From JBKECP01 sp047974765 (GTDB lineage: Bacteria; Pseudomonadota; Gammaproteobacteria; Pseudomonadales; Halieaceae), in NCBI GenBank assembly GCA_047974765.1, contig JBKECP010000041.1, positions 62,001-126,000 on the forward strand: a stretch of 64,000 nt of DNA. The letters run 5' to 3'. The notes beneath the pieces were generated by a model. It was given only the letters and a program-made list of their open reading frames with translations, ran no database searches and was not told where the DNA came from. This document shows positions 1 to 8,391 of this stretch, piece by piece (position 1 is the first letter of the stretch; each line of letters opens with the position of its first letter). Made by a program: the position numbers and the translations under genes.

Positions 1-83
1 ACTCGGAAAGCACGGTCAGATCAAAATCGGTGAGCGATGCGGGCTAGGGTTATGGATATAACTGCAAACAAAAGACAAGTGCT

Positions 84-115
84 AAAAAAAAGACCTCACC
101 AGGGGAGGCCTTTTT
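84..115 (-). terminator. Rho-independent terminator after tRNA-Leu
   Basis: Read on the minus strand, a GC-rich stem (GGCCTCCCC / GGTGAGGTC, imperfect) is followed by a run of seven T. It lies just past the 3' end of tRNA-Leu, so it can end the secG-tRNA-Leu transcript. A-runs on both sides mean it could also work in the other direction. Nothing I can support lies in bases 1-83. Confidence 0.75.
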
Positions 116-121
116 ATATTG

Positions 122-207
122 TGGTGCCGAAGGCGGGACTTGAACCCGCACGAGCATAGCTCACTACCCCCTCAAGATAGCGTGTCTACCAATTCCACCA
201 CTTCGGC
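122..207 (-). tRNA. tRNA-Leu (anticodon GAG)
   Basis: An 86-base class II tRNA with encoded CCA. The acceptor arms GCCGAAG and CTTCGGC pair, the D-loop contains AATTGGTAGAC, the anticodon loop reads CTTGAGG (anticodon GAG), there is a long variable arm, and the T-arm carries GGTTCAAGTCC. It lies 27 bases after secG on the same strand. secG followed by tRNA-Leu is a conserved gammaproteobacterial arrangement, in which rimP-nusA-infB usually follow; those would be outside this window. Confidence 0.97.
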
Positions 208-234
208 AAAAATTTGCTGCTGCAATAACCAGAC

Positions 235-645
235 TTACAGCTCCGGAACATCACCCTCTGCACCACCTGTCGGTGTACCAACAGCAGTTGCTTCAGGGGT
301 TTCAATATCAATTTGTGGTAAATCAGTATCGACCGTCGGCTCAATAACTGATTCTGCCGATGCCTCAGCAGGCATATCTGGAATGAGCAGATCAAGCTCA
401 TTTGATGTACGTGTCTGTTGGGTGGCAACCAGCGCCAGCGAGAAACTCAGTGCAAAAAATACAGCCACCAGCCACGATGTCGTACGAGTCAGGGCATTAC
501 CACTACCGGCACTGCCAAAAAGTGTTTGTGAAGCGCCGGCACCAAAAGAGGCGCCCATGTCAGCACCTTTGCCCTGCTGCACCATAATCAGGCCGATGAT
601 AGCCATCGACACCAGCATATAAGCAATCAAAAGAATCTGTAACAT
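235..645 (-). CDS. secG: SecG, preprotein translocase subunit
   Basis: Small inner-membrane subunit of the SecYEG channel that helps SecA-driven protein export. The 136-residue protein has two hydrophobic segments (about residues 1-22 and 57-75). Between them is the conserved loop MVQQGKGADMGASFGAG and the TLFGSAGSGN signature. The tail is acidic, Pro/Thr-rich and variable, as in other SecG proteins. I start at the ATG preceded by AGGATT; an upstream in-frame ATG adds nine residues that do not look like SecG. It follows tpiA at 42 bases and precedes tRNA-Leu. Confidence 0.95.
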   Translation of the reverse strand: MLQILLIAYMLVSMAIIGLIMVQQGKGADMGASFGAGASQTLFGSAGSGNALTRTTSWLVAVFFALSFSLALVATQQTRTSNELDLLIPDMPAEASAESVIEPTVDTDLPQIDIETPEATAVGTPTGGAEGDVPEL

Positions 646-687
646 AATCCTGTCTACCCCATATGGGGCCAAGTTACTGTAACTGCC

Positions 688-1434
688 CTAATGGGCAGCT
701 GCTGCAATAATCTGTGCAAACTCGTCACTGTTTAATGACGCACCACCCACTAAAGCACCGTCGATATCCGCCTGCTCAAACAAGGTGGCGGCATTTGCTG
801 CCTTTACACTGCCACCATAAAGTACACGCGTTGCACTGGCATCCAGATTTCGCAGACCAGCAAGCTGCTGACGAATATAGGCATGCATCTCTTGCGCCTC
901 ATCCGGTGTGGCAGTCAGGCCAGAGCCAATAGCCCAAACCGGCTCATAGGCAACAACCAGCCCCCTCAGAGAGGCCTGCCCCGCAAGAGCACCTTCCAAT
1001 TGCGAGGCAACCACACTGAAGGCTTCGCCATTCTCTCGTTGCTCACGGGTTTCCCCGATACAAAGCACAGGCCTCAAACCCACCTCTATCGCTGCCCCAA
1101 GTTTGGCGGCAACCATATCATCTGATTCCGCGTGATACTGCCTGCGCTCGGAATGCCCCAGCAACACCCACTGACAACCTATGTCAGTCAGCATGTCAGC
1201 GGCAACCTCACCTGTGTAAGCACCACTGTGCATATGACTGCAATCCTGGGCTCCAACCGTGATCAGGCTGTTTTCACATGCACCAAGCACCTGTGGCAGG
1301 TGAACAAAACCCGGACACAAAACCACATCAACAGAATCGGGAAGCAGACATCCGGTCAGCGCCGACGCCAACTGATCAACACTGGCGCGTGTGCCATGCA
1401 TTTTCCAGTTCGCTATAACTATAGGCCGACTCAT
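688..1434 (-). CDS. tpiA: Triosephosphate isomerase
   Basis: Interconverts dihydroxyacetone phosphate and glyceraldehyde 3-phosphate in glycolysis and gluconeogenesis. The 248-residue TIM barrel has all catalytic residues: Lys11 in NWKMHG, His94 in GHSERR and Glu164 in YEPVWAIG. The C-terminal phosphate-binding segments (LYGGSVK and DGALVGGASL) are also present. The start is the ATG before SRPIVIANW, with GGGAG upstream; a longer reading adds 20 non-homologous residues. It sits between glmM (147 bases upstream in transcription) and secG, a common gammaproteobacterial order. Confidence 0.97.
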   Translation of the reverse strand: MSRPIVIANWKMHGTRASVDQLASALTGCLLPDSVDVVLCPGFVHLPQVLGACENSLITVGAQDCSHMHSGAYTGEVAADMLTDIGCQWVLLGHSERRQYHAESDDMVAAKLGAAIEVGLRPVLCIGETREQRENGEAFSVVASQLEGALAGQASLRGLVVAYEPVWAIGSGLTATPDEAQEMHAYIRQQLAGLRNLDASATRVLYGGSVKAANAATLFEQADIDGALVGGASLNSDEFAQIIAAAAH

Positions 1435-1581
1435 AGTTACTTGCTCCCATGCGAAAACGGCGGCAATCCTACCCGAGATGCCTGCGCGTGACAAGCAGCA
1501 GCCATCAATAGCACCGAGTGTTTCATCATTATTGTCTTATTCTCCGTTTATGCGTTACCAGCCATACTTTGTAACTTCCTG

Positions 1582-2931
1582 TCAGGACAGTTCAGTGGCT
1601 ACAGAATCAGCGAGCTGTTTACAAAGACGCGCCACTTCCTCACCATCCTGGCCCTCAACCATCACCCGCACCAACGGCTCGGTCCCCGAGGGCCGCAGCA
1701 GCACCCGCCCCCTGCTGCCAAGCTCTGCTTCGGTTGCAGCAACTGCTGCGGTCACAACCGGAAAATCAGCCAGATTGACTTTGCCTCTAATGGGTACATT
1801 GATCATCGTCTGGGGACATTTAACCATTGCCTGACGCAATGCCACCAGATCGCGGCCTGATTCACAAACCGCCACCAACACCTGCAACGAAGCCACAATA
1901 CCATCGCCCGTGGTTGTCAGATCAGCACAGATAATATGCCCGGAAGACTCACCGCCCAGCGCCCAGCCCCGCTGCTCCATCATTTCCTTGACATGGCGAT
2001 CACCCACCTTAGCCCGGGCCAACTCCAGGCCCGCTTCACGCAGAGCGATTTCAAGACCGAGATTGGACATCAACGTACCAACCACACCGGCATCTGACCG
2101 CCCTTTGGTCAAACGATGAACTGCCATTATGTAGAGCAGCTCATCACCATCAACCAGCTCACCGTGGCGATCGACAAACAATACCCTGTCACCATCACCA
2201 TCATAGGCAATACCAAGATCAGCCACCTGCTCCACCACCAACTGTGACAGTGCCGCAGTGTCTGTTGAACCTACCCCCTGGTTAATATTGAAGCCATCGG
2301 GCTGCACACCCAGGGTAATAACCTCTGCGCCAAGTTCCGACAGCACACTGGGCGCAATGTGGTAGGTTGCACCATTGGCGCAATCAACAGCAATTTTCAG
2401 GCCTCGCAAGCTGAAATTATCAGGTACTGTTGCCTTGCAGTATTCAATATAACGACCCGCCGCATCCACTACCCGCAGTACTTTGCCAATATCCCGGGAG
2501 TGAGCCACTGTGAGATCGCGCTCAAGCTCAGCCTCGATAGCCAACTCGGTTTCATCCGGCAGCTTGGCACCACTGGCAGAAAAAAACTTGATTCCATTGT
2601 CGTAAAAAGGGTTGTGAGATGCACTGATCACAATACCGGCAACTGCATTCTGGGTGCGGGTCATCAGTGCCACAGCAGGTGTTGGCATAGGACCGAGCAG
2701 CTTGACATCAACTCCAGCAGCCACCAGACCCGCCTCCAGCGCCGACTCAAACATATAACCCGATACGCGGGTGTCCTTGCCAATAATAACGGTGCGGTGA
2801 CTGTTGCCGCTGTTATCCCGTGAAAAGACCCGCCCACAGGCCCAGCCCAGCTTGAGCATAAAGTCCGGTGTGATCGGATTGATACCCACCTCACCACGAA
2901 TGCCGTCAGTTCCAAAATATCGCTTGCCCAT
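1582..2931 (-). CDS. glmM: Phosphoglucosamine mutase
   Basis: Converts glucosamine 6-phosphate to glucosamine 1-phosphate on the route to UDP-GlcNAc, peptidoglycan and LPS. The 449-residue alpha-D-phosphohexomutase begins MGKRYFGTDGIRG. The phosphoserine loop ISASHNPF places the catalytic serine at about residue 104, and the metal site DGDGDR is at about 244-249. The C-terminal phosphate-binding RPSGTEPLVRV is intact. The start lies one base after the folP stop codon, so the two are almost certainly co-translated. The folP-glmM pair is conserved in enterics and pseudomonads. Confidence 0.97.
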   Translation of the reverse strand: MGKRYFGTDGIRGEVGINPITPDFMLKLGWACGRVFSRDNSGNSHRTVIIGKDTRVSGYMFESALEAGLVAAGVDVKLLGPMPTPAVALMTRTQNAVAGIVISASHNPFYDNGIKFFSASGAKLPDETELAIEAELERDLTVAHSRDIGKVLRVVDAAGRYIEYCKATVPDNFSLRGLKIAVDCANGATYHIAPSVLSELGAEVITLGVQPDGFNINQGVGSTDTAALSQLVVEQVADLGIAYDGDGDRVLFVDRHGELVDGDELLYIMAVHRLTKGRSDAGVVGTLMSNLGLEIALREAGLELARAKVGDRHVKEMMEQRGWALGGESSGHIICADLTTTGDGIVASLQVLVAVCESGRDLVALRQAMVKCPQTMINVPIRGKVNLADFPVVTAAVAATEAELGSRGRVLLRPSGTEPLVRVMVEGQDGEEVARLCKQLADSVATELS

Positions 2932-2932
2932 A

Positions 2933-3811
2933 TTAATCTTCCCTAATTTCAGCCACAGCCTGGCACATGGCCAACGCATCGACTGTTGCCCCTACATCGT
3001 GGGTTCGTATTATCCATGCCCCGCGCTCTACTGCGAGCACTGCCAGAGCCAGGCTCGCCGCCTGGCGTTGATCAACGGGGCGATCAATCAGCGTACCGAT
3101 CATGGACTTGCGCGATAAGCCCACCAACAACGGTACCTCCAACATTGCCAAGGCTGACAAAGAGGCCAGCAGTTGCAGGTTATGGCTGAGTGACTTGCCA
3201 AAACCAAAGCCGGGATCAATCAGCAGGGACTGCCGGGGAATTCCCCCTGCCTCACAAGCTGTCACTCGCGCAGCCAAAAAGTCCCTGACATCACTGACCA
3301 CATCCACATAATCAGGTTTGTGCTGCATAGTACCCGGCTGCCCCTGCATATGCATCAAACAGATTGGCAAGCCGGTTGCAGCGGCGGCCGCCAACGCCCC
3401 CTCACACATCAGTGCCCGCACATCATTGAGCAGGCCCGCTCCGGCCTCTGCAGCAGCACGCATAACAGCGGCTGAACTGGTATCGACAGAAATTACCACA
3501 TCCAACTCAGTCGCTATACACTCCACCAGCGGCACAACACGATCAAGCTCCTGCTGTTCACTGATGGCCTGGGCACCCGGGCGTGTTGATTCACCACCGA
3601 TATCCAGCACACTGGCCCCTTCGGCCACCATTGTGCGCGCCCGCTTCATCGCTTGTTCCAAATCAAGCCGACCATTGCGATAGAGTGTACCGCCATCGGA
3701 AAAAGAATCAGGTGTTGCGTTAATAATCCCCATCACCTGGGGACAACTGAAAGACAAAGACCGACCGGCACAGTCAAGTACCGATCGGCCCTTTAGTATT
3801 GCAAAAGCCAA
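2933..3811 (-). CDS. folP: Dihydropteroate synthase
   Basis: Condenses para-aminobenzoate with dihydropterin pyrophosphate in folate synthesis; it is the sulfonamide target. The 292-residue TIM barrel shows VMGIINATPDSFSDGG, DIGGESTRPGA and, near the C-terminus, LLVGLSRKSMIG. No ATG fits the N-terminus. The best start is a TTG 12 bases after the ftsH stop, without a clear Shine-Dalgarno sequence, so expression may depend on coupling to ftsH. The next in-frame ATG is inside the conserved core. The family is certain; the exact start is not. Confidence 0.94.
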   Translation of the reverse strand: MAFAILKGRSVLDCAGRSLSFSCPQVMGIINATPDSFSDGGTLYRNGRLDLEQAMKRARTMVAEGASVLDIGGESTRPGAQAISEQQELDRVVPLVECIATELDVVISVDTSSAAVMRAAAEAGAGLLNDVRALMCEGALAAAAATGLPICLMHMQGQPGTMQHKPDYVDVVSDVRDFLAARVTACEAGGIPRQSLLIDPGFGFGKSLSHNLQLLASLSALAMLEVPLLVGLSRKSMIGTLIDRPVDQRQAASLALAVLAVERGAWIIRTHDVGATVDALAMCQAVAEIRED

Positions 3812-3823
3812 AACTGAATGGAT

Positions 3824-5749
3824 TCAGTGTTCGCTGGCAGGATCACCGATTGTGCCGCTTACCTCATCATCAGCACCGGTCCCGGCTGCCTCAGCAAGCT
3901 TGCCGCTGGCATTGTCATCAGGGTCGTGCCAATCCTCAGGCTCACGGGGGGATTTACCCTCCATAATGTCGTCTATCTGCCCTGAATCAATCGTTTCATA
4001 CATCATCAGCGCATCAGCCATCATATGCAGTTTATCGACATTGCCGGACAAAATACGCTCTGCCGTGCTGTAGCATTCATCAACGATACGGCGCACTTCC
4101 TCATCAATCAGCTTGGCCGTAGCACCGGAAATCGCTTTATTACGCTGTGCGGCAGAACGACCAAGAAAGACCTCCTCGTCACCCTCGTCGTACATCAGTG
4201 GCCCCATTTTTTCAGACAGACCCCACTGCGTGACCATCTTGCGGGCAATCTCGGTTGCACGCTGGATATCATTGGAAGCACCCGTGGTAACGCCATCCTT
4301 GCCGAGGGTCATTTCTTCGGCAATACGGCCGCCAAAGAGACTACATATCCGACTAATCAAATGGCGGCGGCTATGGCTGTAGCGGTCCTCTTCCGGCAGG
4401 AACATAGTTACCCCCAGTGCCCGCCCGCGAGGAATGATACTCACCTTGTAAACCGGATCATGCTCGGGCACCAGGCGACCCACAATAGCGTGGCCAGCCT
4501 CGTGATAGGCCGTATTGCGCTTCTCCTCCTCGGACATCACCATGGATTTTCGCTCGGCACCCATCATGATTTTGTCCTTGGCCAGCTCGAACTGGACCAT
4601 ACCAACGGTGCGCACACCAGCACGGGCGGCAAACAGGGCAGCCTCATTGACCAGATTGGCCAGATCTGCACCGGAAAAGCCGGGCGTACCGCGGGCAATT
4701 TTTGACGGTTCAACATCATCCGACAACGGAACTTTACGCATGTGAACTTTCAGAATCTGCTCGCGGCCACGAATATCGGGCAGACCAACCACCACCTGCC
4801 GATCAAAACGACCGGGGCGCAACAAGGCCGGGTCGAGCACATCCGGACGGTTGGTGGCAGCAATCACAATCACACCGTCATTGACTTCAAAACCGTCCAT
4901 TTCGACCAGCAACTGGTTCAGTGTCTGCTCACGTTCATCGTGACCGCCGCCCAGACCGGCACCCCGGTGACGACCAACAGCATCAATTTCGTCAATAAAA
5001 ATAATACAGGGGGATTGCTTTTTAGCCTGTTCAAACATATCGCGCACACGGGAGGCACCCACGCCAACGAACATTTCAACAAAGTCAGAACCGGAAATAG
5101 AGAAAAACGGCACCTTGGCTTCACCGGCGATAGCCTTGGCCAGCAGCGTCTTACCCGTACCGGGCTGGCCGACCATCAGCACCCCACGGGGAATGCGCCC
5201 ACCAAGCTTTTGGAAACGACCGGGATCACGCAAAAACTCAACCAGCTCCTGCACATCCTCCTTGGCCTCATCCACACCCGCCACATCAGCAAAAGTGGTC
5301 GTAATCTGGTCCTCACCCAGCAGACGGGCCTTGCTTTTGCCAAAACTCATCGGGCCAGAGCGACCACCGCCGCCGCCCTGCATCTGGCGCATAAAAAACA
5401 TGAACACCGCAATGATAATAAGGATAGGGAAAGAGGCCACCAGCAGCTGGGTCCATACACTCTGCTGCTCAGGCTTTTTGCCTTCCACTACTACGTTGTG
5501 GGACAACAGATCATCCATCAGTTTGGGGTCTTCCACCATCGGGCGGATAGTTTCAAAAAGCGAACCATCAGTACGCTCACCACTGATCAGCAGGCCATCC
5601 ACCATGATTTGCTTGACTTTGTCGTGTTGAACTTCCTCGACAAAGGCAGAATAACCCAGTTGATCAGTCGCTGTCTGAACATTGAGATTGCTGTATACCG
5701 ACAGTAAAACCGCCGCAATAACCAGCCAAAGCAGTAAATTTTTCGCCAT
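3824..5749 (-). CDS. ftsH: ATP-dependent zinc metalloprotease FtsH
   Basis: Membrane-bound AAA protease that degrades misfolded membrane proteins and regulators such as LpxC and sigma-32 in E. coli. In the 641-residue protein, transmembrane helices lie near residues 4-22 and 101-120 around a periplasmic domain. A Gly-rich linker follows, then Walker A GQPGTGKT (194-201), Walker B IIFIDEIDA and the zinc site HEAGH (416-420). The C-terminal tail is acidic. The ATG before AKNLLLW is chosen; six more upstream residues are possible. It heads the ftsH-folP-glmM-tpiA-secG run. rlmE lies upstream but 322 bases away, so ftsH probably has its own promoter. Confidence 0.97.
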   Translation of the reverse strand: MAKNLLLWLVIAAVLLSVYSNLNVQTATDQLGYSAFVEEVQHDKVKQIMVDGLLISGERTDGSLFETIRPMVEDPKLMDDLLSHNVVVEGKKPEQQSVWTQLLVASFPILIIIAVFMFFMRQMQGGGGGRSGPMSFGKSKARLLGEDQITTTFADVAGVDEAKEDVQELVEFLRDPGRFQKLGGRIPRGVLMVGQPGTGKTLLAKAIAGEAKVPFFSISGSDFVEMFVGVGASRVRDMFEQAKKQSPCIIFIDEIDAVGRHRGAGLGGGHDEREQTLNQLLVEMDGFEVNDGVIVIAATNRPDVLDPALLRPGRFDRQVVVGLPDIRGREQILKVHMRKVPLSDDVEPSKIARGTPGFSGADLANLVNEAALFAARAGVRTVGMVQFELAKDKIMMGAERKSMVMSEEEKRNTAYHEAGHAIVGRLVPEHDPVYKVSIIPRGRALGVTMFLPEEDRYSHSRRHLISRICSLFGGRIAEEMTLGKDGVTTGASNDIQRATEIARKMVTQWGLSEKMGPLMYDEGDEEVFLGRSAAQRNKAISGATAKLIDEEVRRIVDECYSTAERILSGNVDKLHMMADALMMYETIDSGQIDDIMEGKSPREPEDWHDPDDNASGKLAEAAGTGADDEVSGTIGDPASEH

Positions 5750-6071
5750 ATTACTTAACGCTGCCAACCAGACGGGCCTGACAGCCTTACACTCCTCTTT
5801 TTAACAGCCGGATTATAGCTGCATTTTGGGTAAATGCCGCCTATCAAAAGATGCCACCGGAATTCCATGGGGAAGCCGCCTCCAGTTCAGGATCAATAAC
5901 CCATCTTTGGGGGCAGCCTCAATGTACTATAGATAGGGGCAGCTCACCACGTTTCAAGTTTCTCTTTACCAAGAGAGAACAATAAATGCTTATAAAGGGA
6001 AAAAACAGCACCGCGAAGGGCTTAAACCGTTACTCATCACAATATCGGCCAGGCAGATGCCTGTCTGGCAC
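5750..6071. other. Intergenic region between rlmE and ftsH
   Basis: This 322-base stretch has no convincing gene. At 6048-6069, directly behind the rlmE stop on the minus strand, a 9-bp stem with a four-base loop (GCCAGGCAG / CTGTCTGGC, one G-T pair) could slow or end rlmE transcription, though no T-run follows. A second small inverted repeat (TCTCTT / AAGAGA) is at 5961-5976. The ftsH promoter should lie here, but I see no strong -35/-10 pair. Confidence 0.5.
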
Positions 6072-6695
6072 TCAAGACTGAAAGTCCCTTGCCAGCAGGT
6101 ACACTTCCCGCGAACGGGGCCGGGAAGCATCCGGCTTGCGGGTCAGCACCTTGCCAAACTGGCTGCGGGCCATGCGCACCAACTCATCAAAACCCTCACC
6201 CTGAAAAACCTTGGTTACAAACGCCCCCCCCGGCGCCAGCACGCGCACAGCCAGATCCAGAGCCAACTCAACCAGATACATTGAACGCGGCTGATCAACC
6301 GCATTCAGCCCACTCATATTTGGCGCCATGTCTGACATCACCAGATCAACCGGATGATTGCCGATATGAGCCAGTATCTGATCAAACACCCCCTCATCGG
6401 TAAAATCACCCTGAATAAAATCAACACCTGCCAGGCTGTCCATCGCCAGAATATCTGAGGCAACCACCCGGCCGTGATGGCCAACCAGCTCTGCCGCTAC
6501 CTGTGACCAGCCACCCGGCGCGCTACCCAGATCAACCACGGTCATACCGGGGCGTATCAAACGATCCCGCTGCTGCAACTCCAACAGCTTGTAACAGGCA
6601 CGCGAACGATAACCTTCTCGCTGAGCCTTCTGTACATAGGGATCATTGTGATGTTCCTTCAGCCAGGCGCGGCTGGATGAACGTTTCTTGGGCAT
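6072..6695 (-). CDS. rlmE: 23S rRNA 2'-O-methyltransferase RlmE (FtsJ/RrmJ)
   Basis: Methylates the ribose of U2552 in the 23S rRNA A-loop using S-adenosylmethionine, a late step in 50S maturation. The 207-residue protein keeps the K-D-K-E tetrad: Lys36, Asp122 in MSDMAPNMSG, Lys162 in TKVFQGEGFD and Glu197 in SREVYL. The SAM loop VVDLGSAPGGWSQ is intact. The start is the ATG before PKKRSSSR; three more residues upstream are possible. It is divergent from yhbY, the standard rlmE/yhbY arrangement. Confidence 0.97.
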   Translation of the reverse strand: MPKKRSSSRAWLKEHHNDPYVQKAQREGYRSRACYKLLELQQRDRLIRPGMTVVDLGSAPGGWSQVAAELVGHHGRVVASDILAMDSLAGVDFIQGDFTDEGVFDQILAHIGNHPVDLVMSDMAPNMSGLNAVDQPRSMYLVELALDLAVRVLAPGGAFVTKVFQGEGFDELVRMARSQFGKVLTRKPDASRPRSREVYLLARDFQS

Positions 6696-6817
6696 GGAAA
6701 TCAAATCCGCTTATGGGTCGATCGAGGGCTTGCAGTGTAACACTCTATCGTCAGATAACAGGGCCTCATGTAAAATATGCACCCGCCAATTCAGCCTCAG
6801 CAGGATGTACCTTTTAT

Positions 6818-7144
6818 ATGAGCAAAACCTCTACAAGCAAAACCTCCGGCCCGGATATTAAGCAACTGCGCGCTATCGGCCATAAACTCAAGCCCATTGT
6901 CACTGTTGCCGGTAAAGGCCTGAACGAAAATGTTCTGGCAGAAATTGAGCGCGCACTCAGGGACCATGAGCTGGTCAAGATCAAACTTATGGCCACAGAC
7001 AGAGATGCCCGCAAAGCACTTGCCGGACAAATCTGTGAGCAGACCGGCGCTGACCGTATTCAATCTATCGGGAATATTATTCTGATTCTGCGCCGCTCAT
7101 CACAACCCGACCCCCGCTTGTCAAATCTTCTGCGCACCTTATAG
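6818..7144 (+). CDS. yhbY: CRM-domain ribosome-assembly RNA-binding protein YhbY
   Basis: A 108-residue single CRM-domain protein that, in E. coli, binds pre-50S particles. The core is LRAIGHKLKPIVTVAGKGL, containing the GxxG-type RNA-binding loop (GKGL), followed by LVKIKLMATDRDARK and IQSIGNIILILRR. A Ser/Thr/Lys-rich N-terminal tag precedes it. A longer open frame runs upstream across the rlmE promoter and is rejected because the family starts here. It is divergent from rlmE with 122 bases between them, including a small palindrome, AGTGT-A-ACACT, at 6734-6744. Confidence 0.93.
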   Translation: MSKTSTSKTSGPDIKQLRAIGHKLKPIVTVAGKGLNENVLAEIERALRDHELVKIKLMATDRDARKALAGQICEQTGADRIQSIGNIILILRRSSQPDPRLSNLLRTL

Positions 7145-7166
7145 GACAGACAGAGTTCCAAAGCAG

Positions 7167-7190
7167 AGCCTGGAAACACCAGGCTTTAAT
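7167..7190 (+). terminator. Likely yhbY terminator hairpin
   Basis: A perfect 7-bp stem AGCCTGG / CCAGGCT with loop AAACA starts 22 bases past the yhbY stop and is followed by TTAATAAT. The stem is short but well placed. Confidence 0.55.
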
Positions 7191-7561
7191 AATATCAGCA
7201 GGCCTTTTTTACCCATAGATACCGGCAAGCCTCACACTCAGATCAATCACTGCCACAAACACGAACTGATGCCATAAAGCACAAAACAAAAGAATAATTA
7301 TTTACATTTAAAATTAAAAAACTGCCACCAAAAAATCAAACATAAAAAAAACAGAAAGACGAAAACGTAAACGAAAACAGCACCAATTCGCATAAAAATG
7401 TACTTTTGCTTTCGCGGTGTTTTTAGTGGAAATTTACAAAAATATACAATTTAAGCTGTATTTTTTGTGTTTTTAATAGCGATAAAACCCAAGGTATGGA
7501 GTAGACTTGCCTCCAGCTGGCAACGGCACCTTTTTCAAGCAACCCCATTCAGGAGGTCACA
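7191..7561 (+). other. AT-rich leader region of the ferritin gene
   Basis: No gene is seen. From about 7270 to 7470 the sequence is strikingly A/T-rich, with A-runs on the plus strand and then T-runs, unlike the flanking core genes. Such DNA is often curved and bound by nucleoid proteins. A weak Fur-like AATAATTATTTACATT lies near 7290, but it does not match the consensus well. The Shine-Dalgarno AGGAGGTC just before 7562 is near-perfect. Confidence 0.4.
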
Positions 7562-8029
7562 ATGAAGGGCGACGCAGAACTTATCAATAAACTGAACGTA
7601 TTACTGGCAGGTGAACTGACAGCGATGGATCAGTATTTCACGCATTCACGCATGTATCAGGATTGGGGGCTGACCAAACTGTTCGAGCGCATCGACCACG
7701 AAATGGACGATGAAAAACTACACGCCACCCAACTGATAGAACGAATCCTGTTTCTGGAAGGCACGCCCGATCTGTCCAAACGCGACCCGCTCAATATCGG
7801 CAAGACCGTACCGGAAATGCTGGAAAGTGATCTGGCTCTTGAATATATCGTTGTTACAGCACTTAAAGATGTTATTGCTTACTGCGAAGAAAAACAGGAC
7901 TACCAGACGCGCCAGATTCTTATTGGTATGCTGGCTGACACCGAAGAAGACCACACCTACTGGCTGGAAAAACAACTGGGTCTGATCAAGCGTATTGGCC
8001 TGGAAAACTACCTGCAATCACAGATTTAA
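7562..8029 (+). CDS. Bacterioferritin-type ferritin lacking the heme-ligand methionine (FtnA/BfrA-like)
   Basis: Cytosolic 24-mer iron-storage subunit; its ferroxidase centre oxidises Fe(II) to a ferric mineral core. The 155-residue four-helix protein keeps the di-iron ligands: Glu18, Glu51, His54, Glu94, and Glu128/His131 in the E-x-x-H motif. The position of the axial heme ligand in E. coli Bfr (Met52) is Lys52. P. aeruginosa FtnA (once called BfrA) also lacks this methionine, so a heme-free subunit or a partner in mixed shells is likely. The Shine-Dalgarno is strong (AGGAGG). It lies between yhbY and greA, where it is not usually found. Confidence 0.93.
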   Translation: MKGDAELINKLNVLLAGELTAMDQYFTHSRMYQDWGLTKLFERIDHEMDDEKLHATQLIERILFLEGTPDLSKRDPLNIGKTVPEMLESDLALEYIVVTALKDVIAYCEEKQDYQTRQILIGMLADTEEDHTYWLEKQLGLIKRIGLENYLQSQI

Positions 8030-8114
8030 AGGTATCAGGTTCCCAACAGGTTCAACGCAAACTGGAACTGGTATAGCTACGCCTTGTATCCACCACACCC
8101 AAAGGCGTGAAATT

Positions 8115-8140
8115 CCCGAATAGGCTTTCGCCTGTTCGGG
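8115..8140 (+). terminator. Hairpin downstream of the ferritin gene
   Basis: An 11-bp stem CCCGAATAGGC / GCCTGTTCGGG (one T-G wobble) with loop TTTC lies 85 bases past the ferritin stop. A C/T-rich stretch ending in CTTTAATTT follows, not a clean T-run, so termination may be partial. Confidence 0.5.
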
Positions 8141-8223
8141 CTCGCACTCCCCTCTTTAATTTCCAGTATCTGCGCCTCTGCCGCTCAAACACCTAAAAAT
8201 TATTCGCTATGCCGCGTCAGGCA

Positions 8224-8239
8224 TGTGAAGCACATCACA
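8224..8239 (+). promoter_or_regulatory. Perfect CRP/Vfr-type binding site
   Basis: TGTGA-AGCACA-TCACA matches both CRP half-sites exactly with the correct 6-base spacer, and is flanked by A and T as in the consensus. It sits 153 bases before the start of the VPxPA protein. A TACTAAT at about 8258-8264 would place it near -40 of a start site, as in class II activation. The binding-site match is seen directly; the promoter geometry is inferred. Confidence 0.7.
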
Positions 8240-8301
8240 TTTTATTAAGTTAATAATTACTAATTTTTAAAATTAAGCTAGTTTTTGATACCATTGGTTT
8301 T

Positions 8302-8318
8302 CTTGGTGAAACACCAAG
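8302..8318 (+). repeat. Perfect 7-bp inverted repeat in the leader of the VPxPA gene
   Basis: CTTGGTG-AAA-CACCAAG is a perfect inverted repeat between the CRP-type site and the start codon. It could be an operator or a leader-RNA hairpin. No T-run follows, so it is probably not a terminator. Confidence 0.5.
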
Positions 8319-8391
8319 CATCTTGCGCAATAGCTCAATGATCGCGCACTCCATTCCCACAAAACGCAAACACTAGACACAGGAGGTATAT

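Noticed and set aside
1..30. Possible start of rimP (minus strand, GTG CTT TCC GAG)
   Set aside because: Synteny predicts rimP beyond tRNA-Leu, but only four codons would be visible and no ribosome site precedes the GTG.
4742..5707. A 321-codon plus-strand frame inside ftsH
   Set aside because: It lies fully antisense to a conserved gene, with no ribosome site or family resemblance.
7285..7305. Fur box upstream of the ferritin gene
   Set aside because: AATAATTATTTACATT matches just part of the consensus, and the whole stretch is AT-rich, so such matches are expected by chance.
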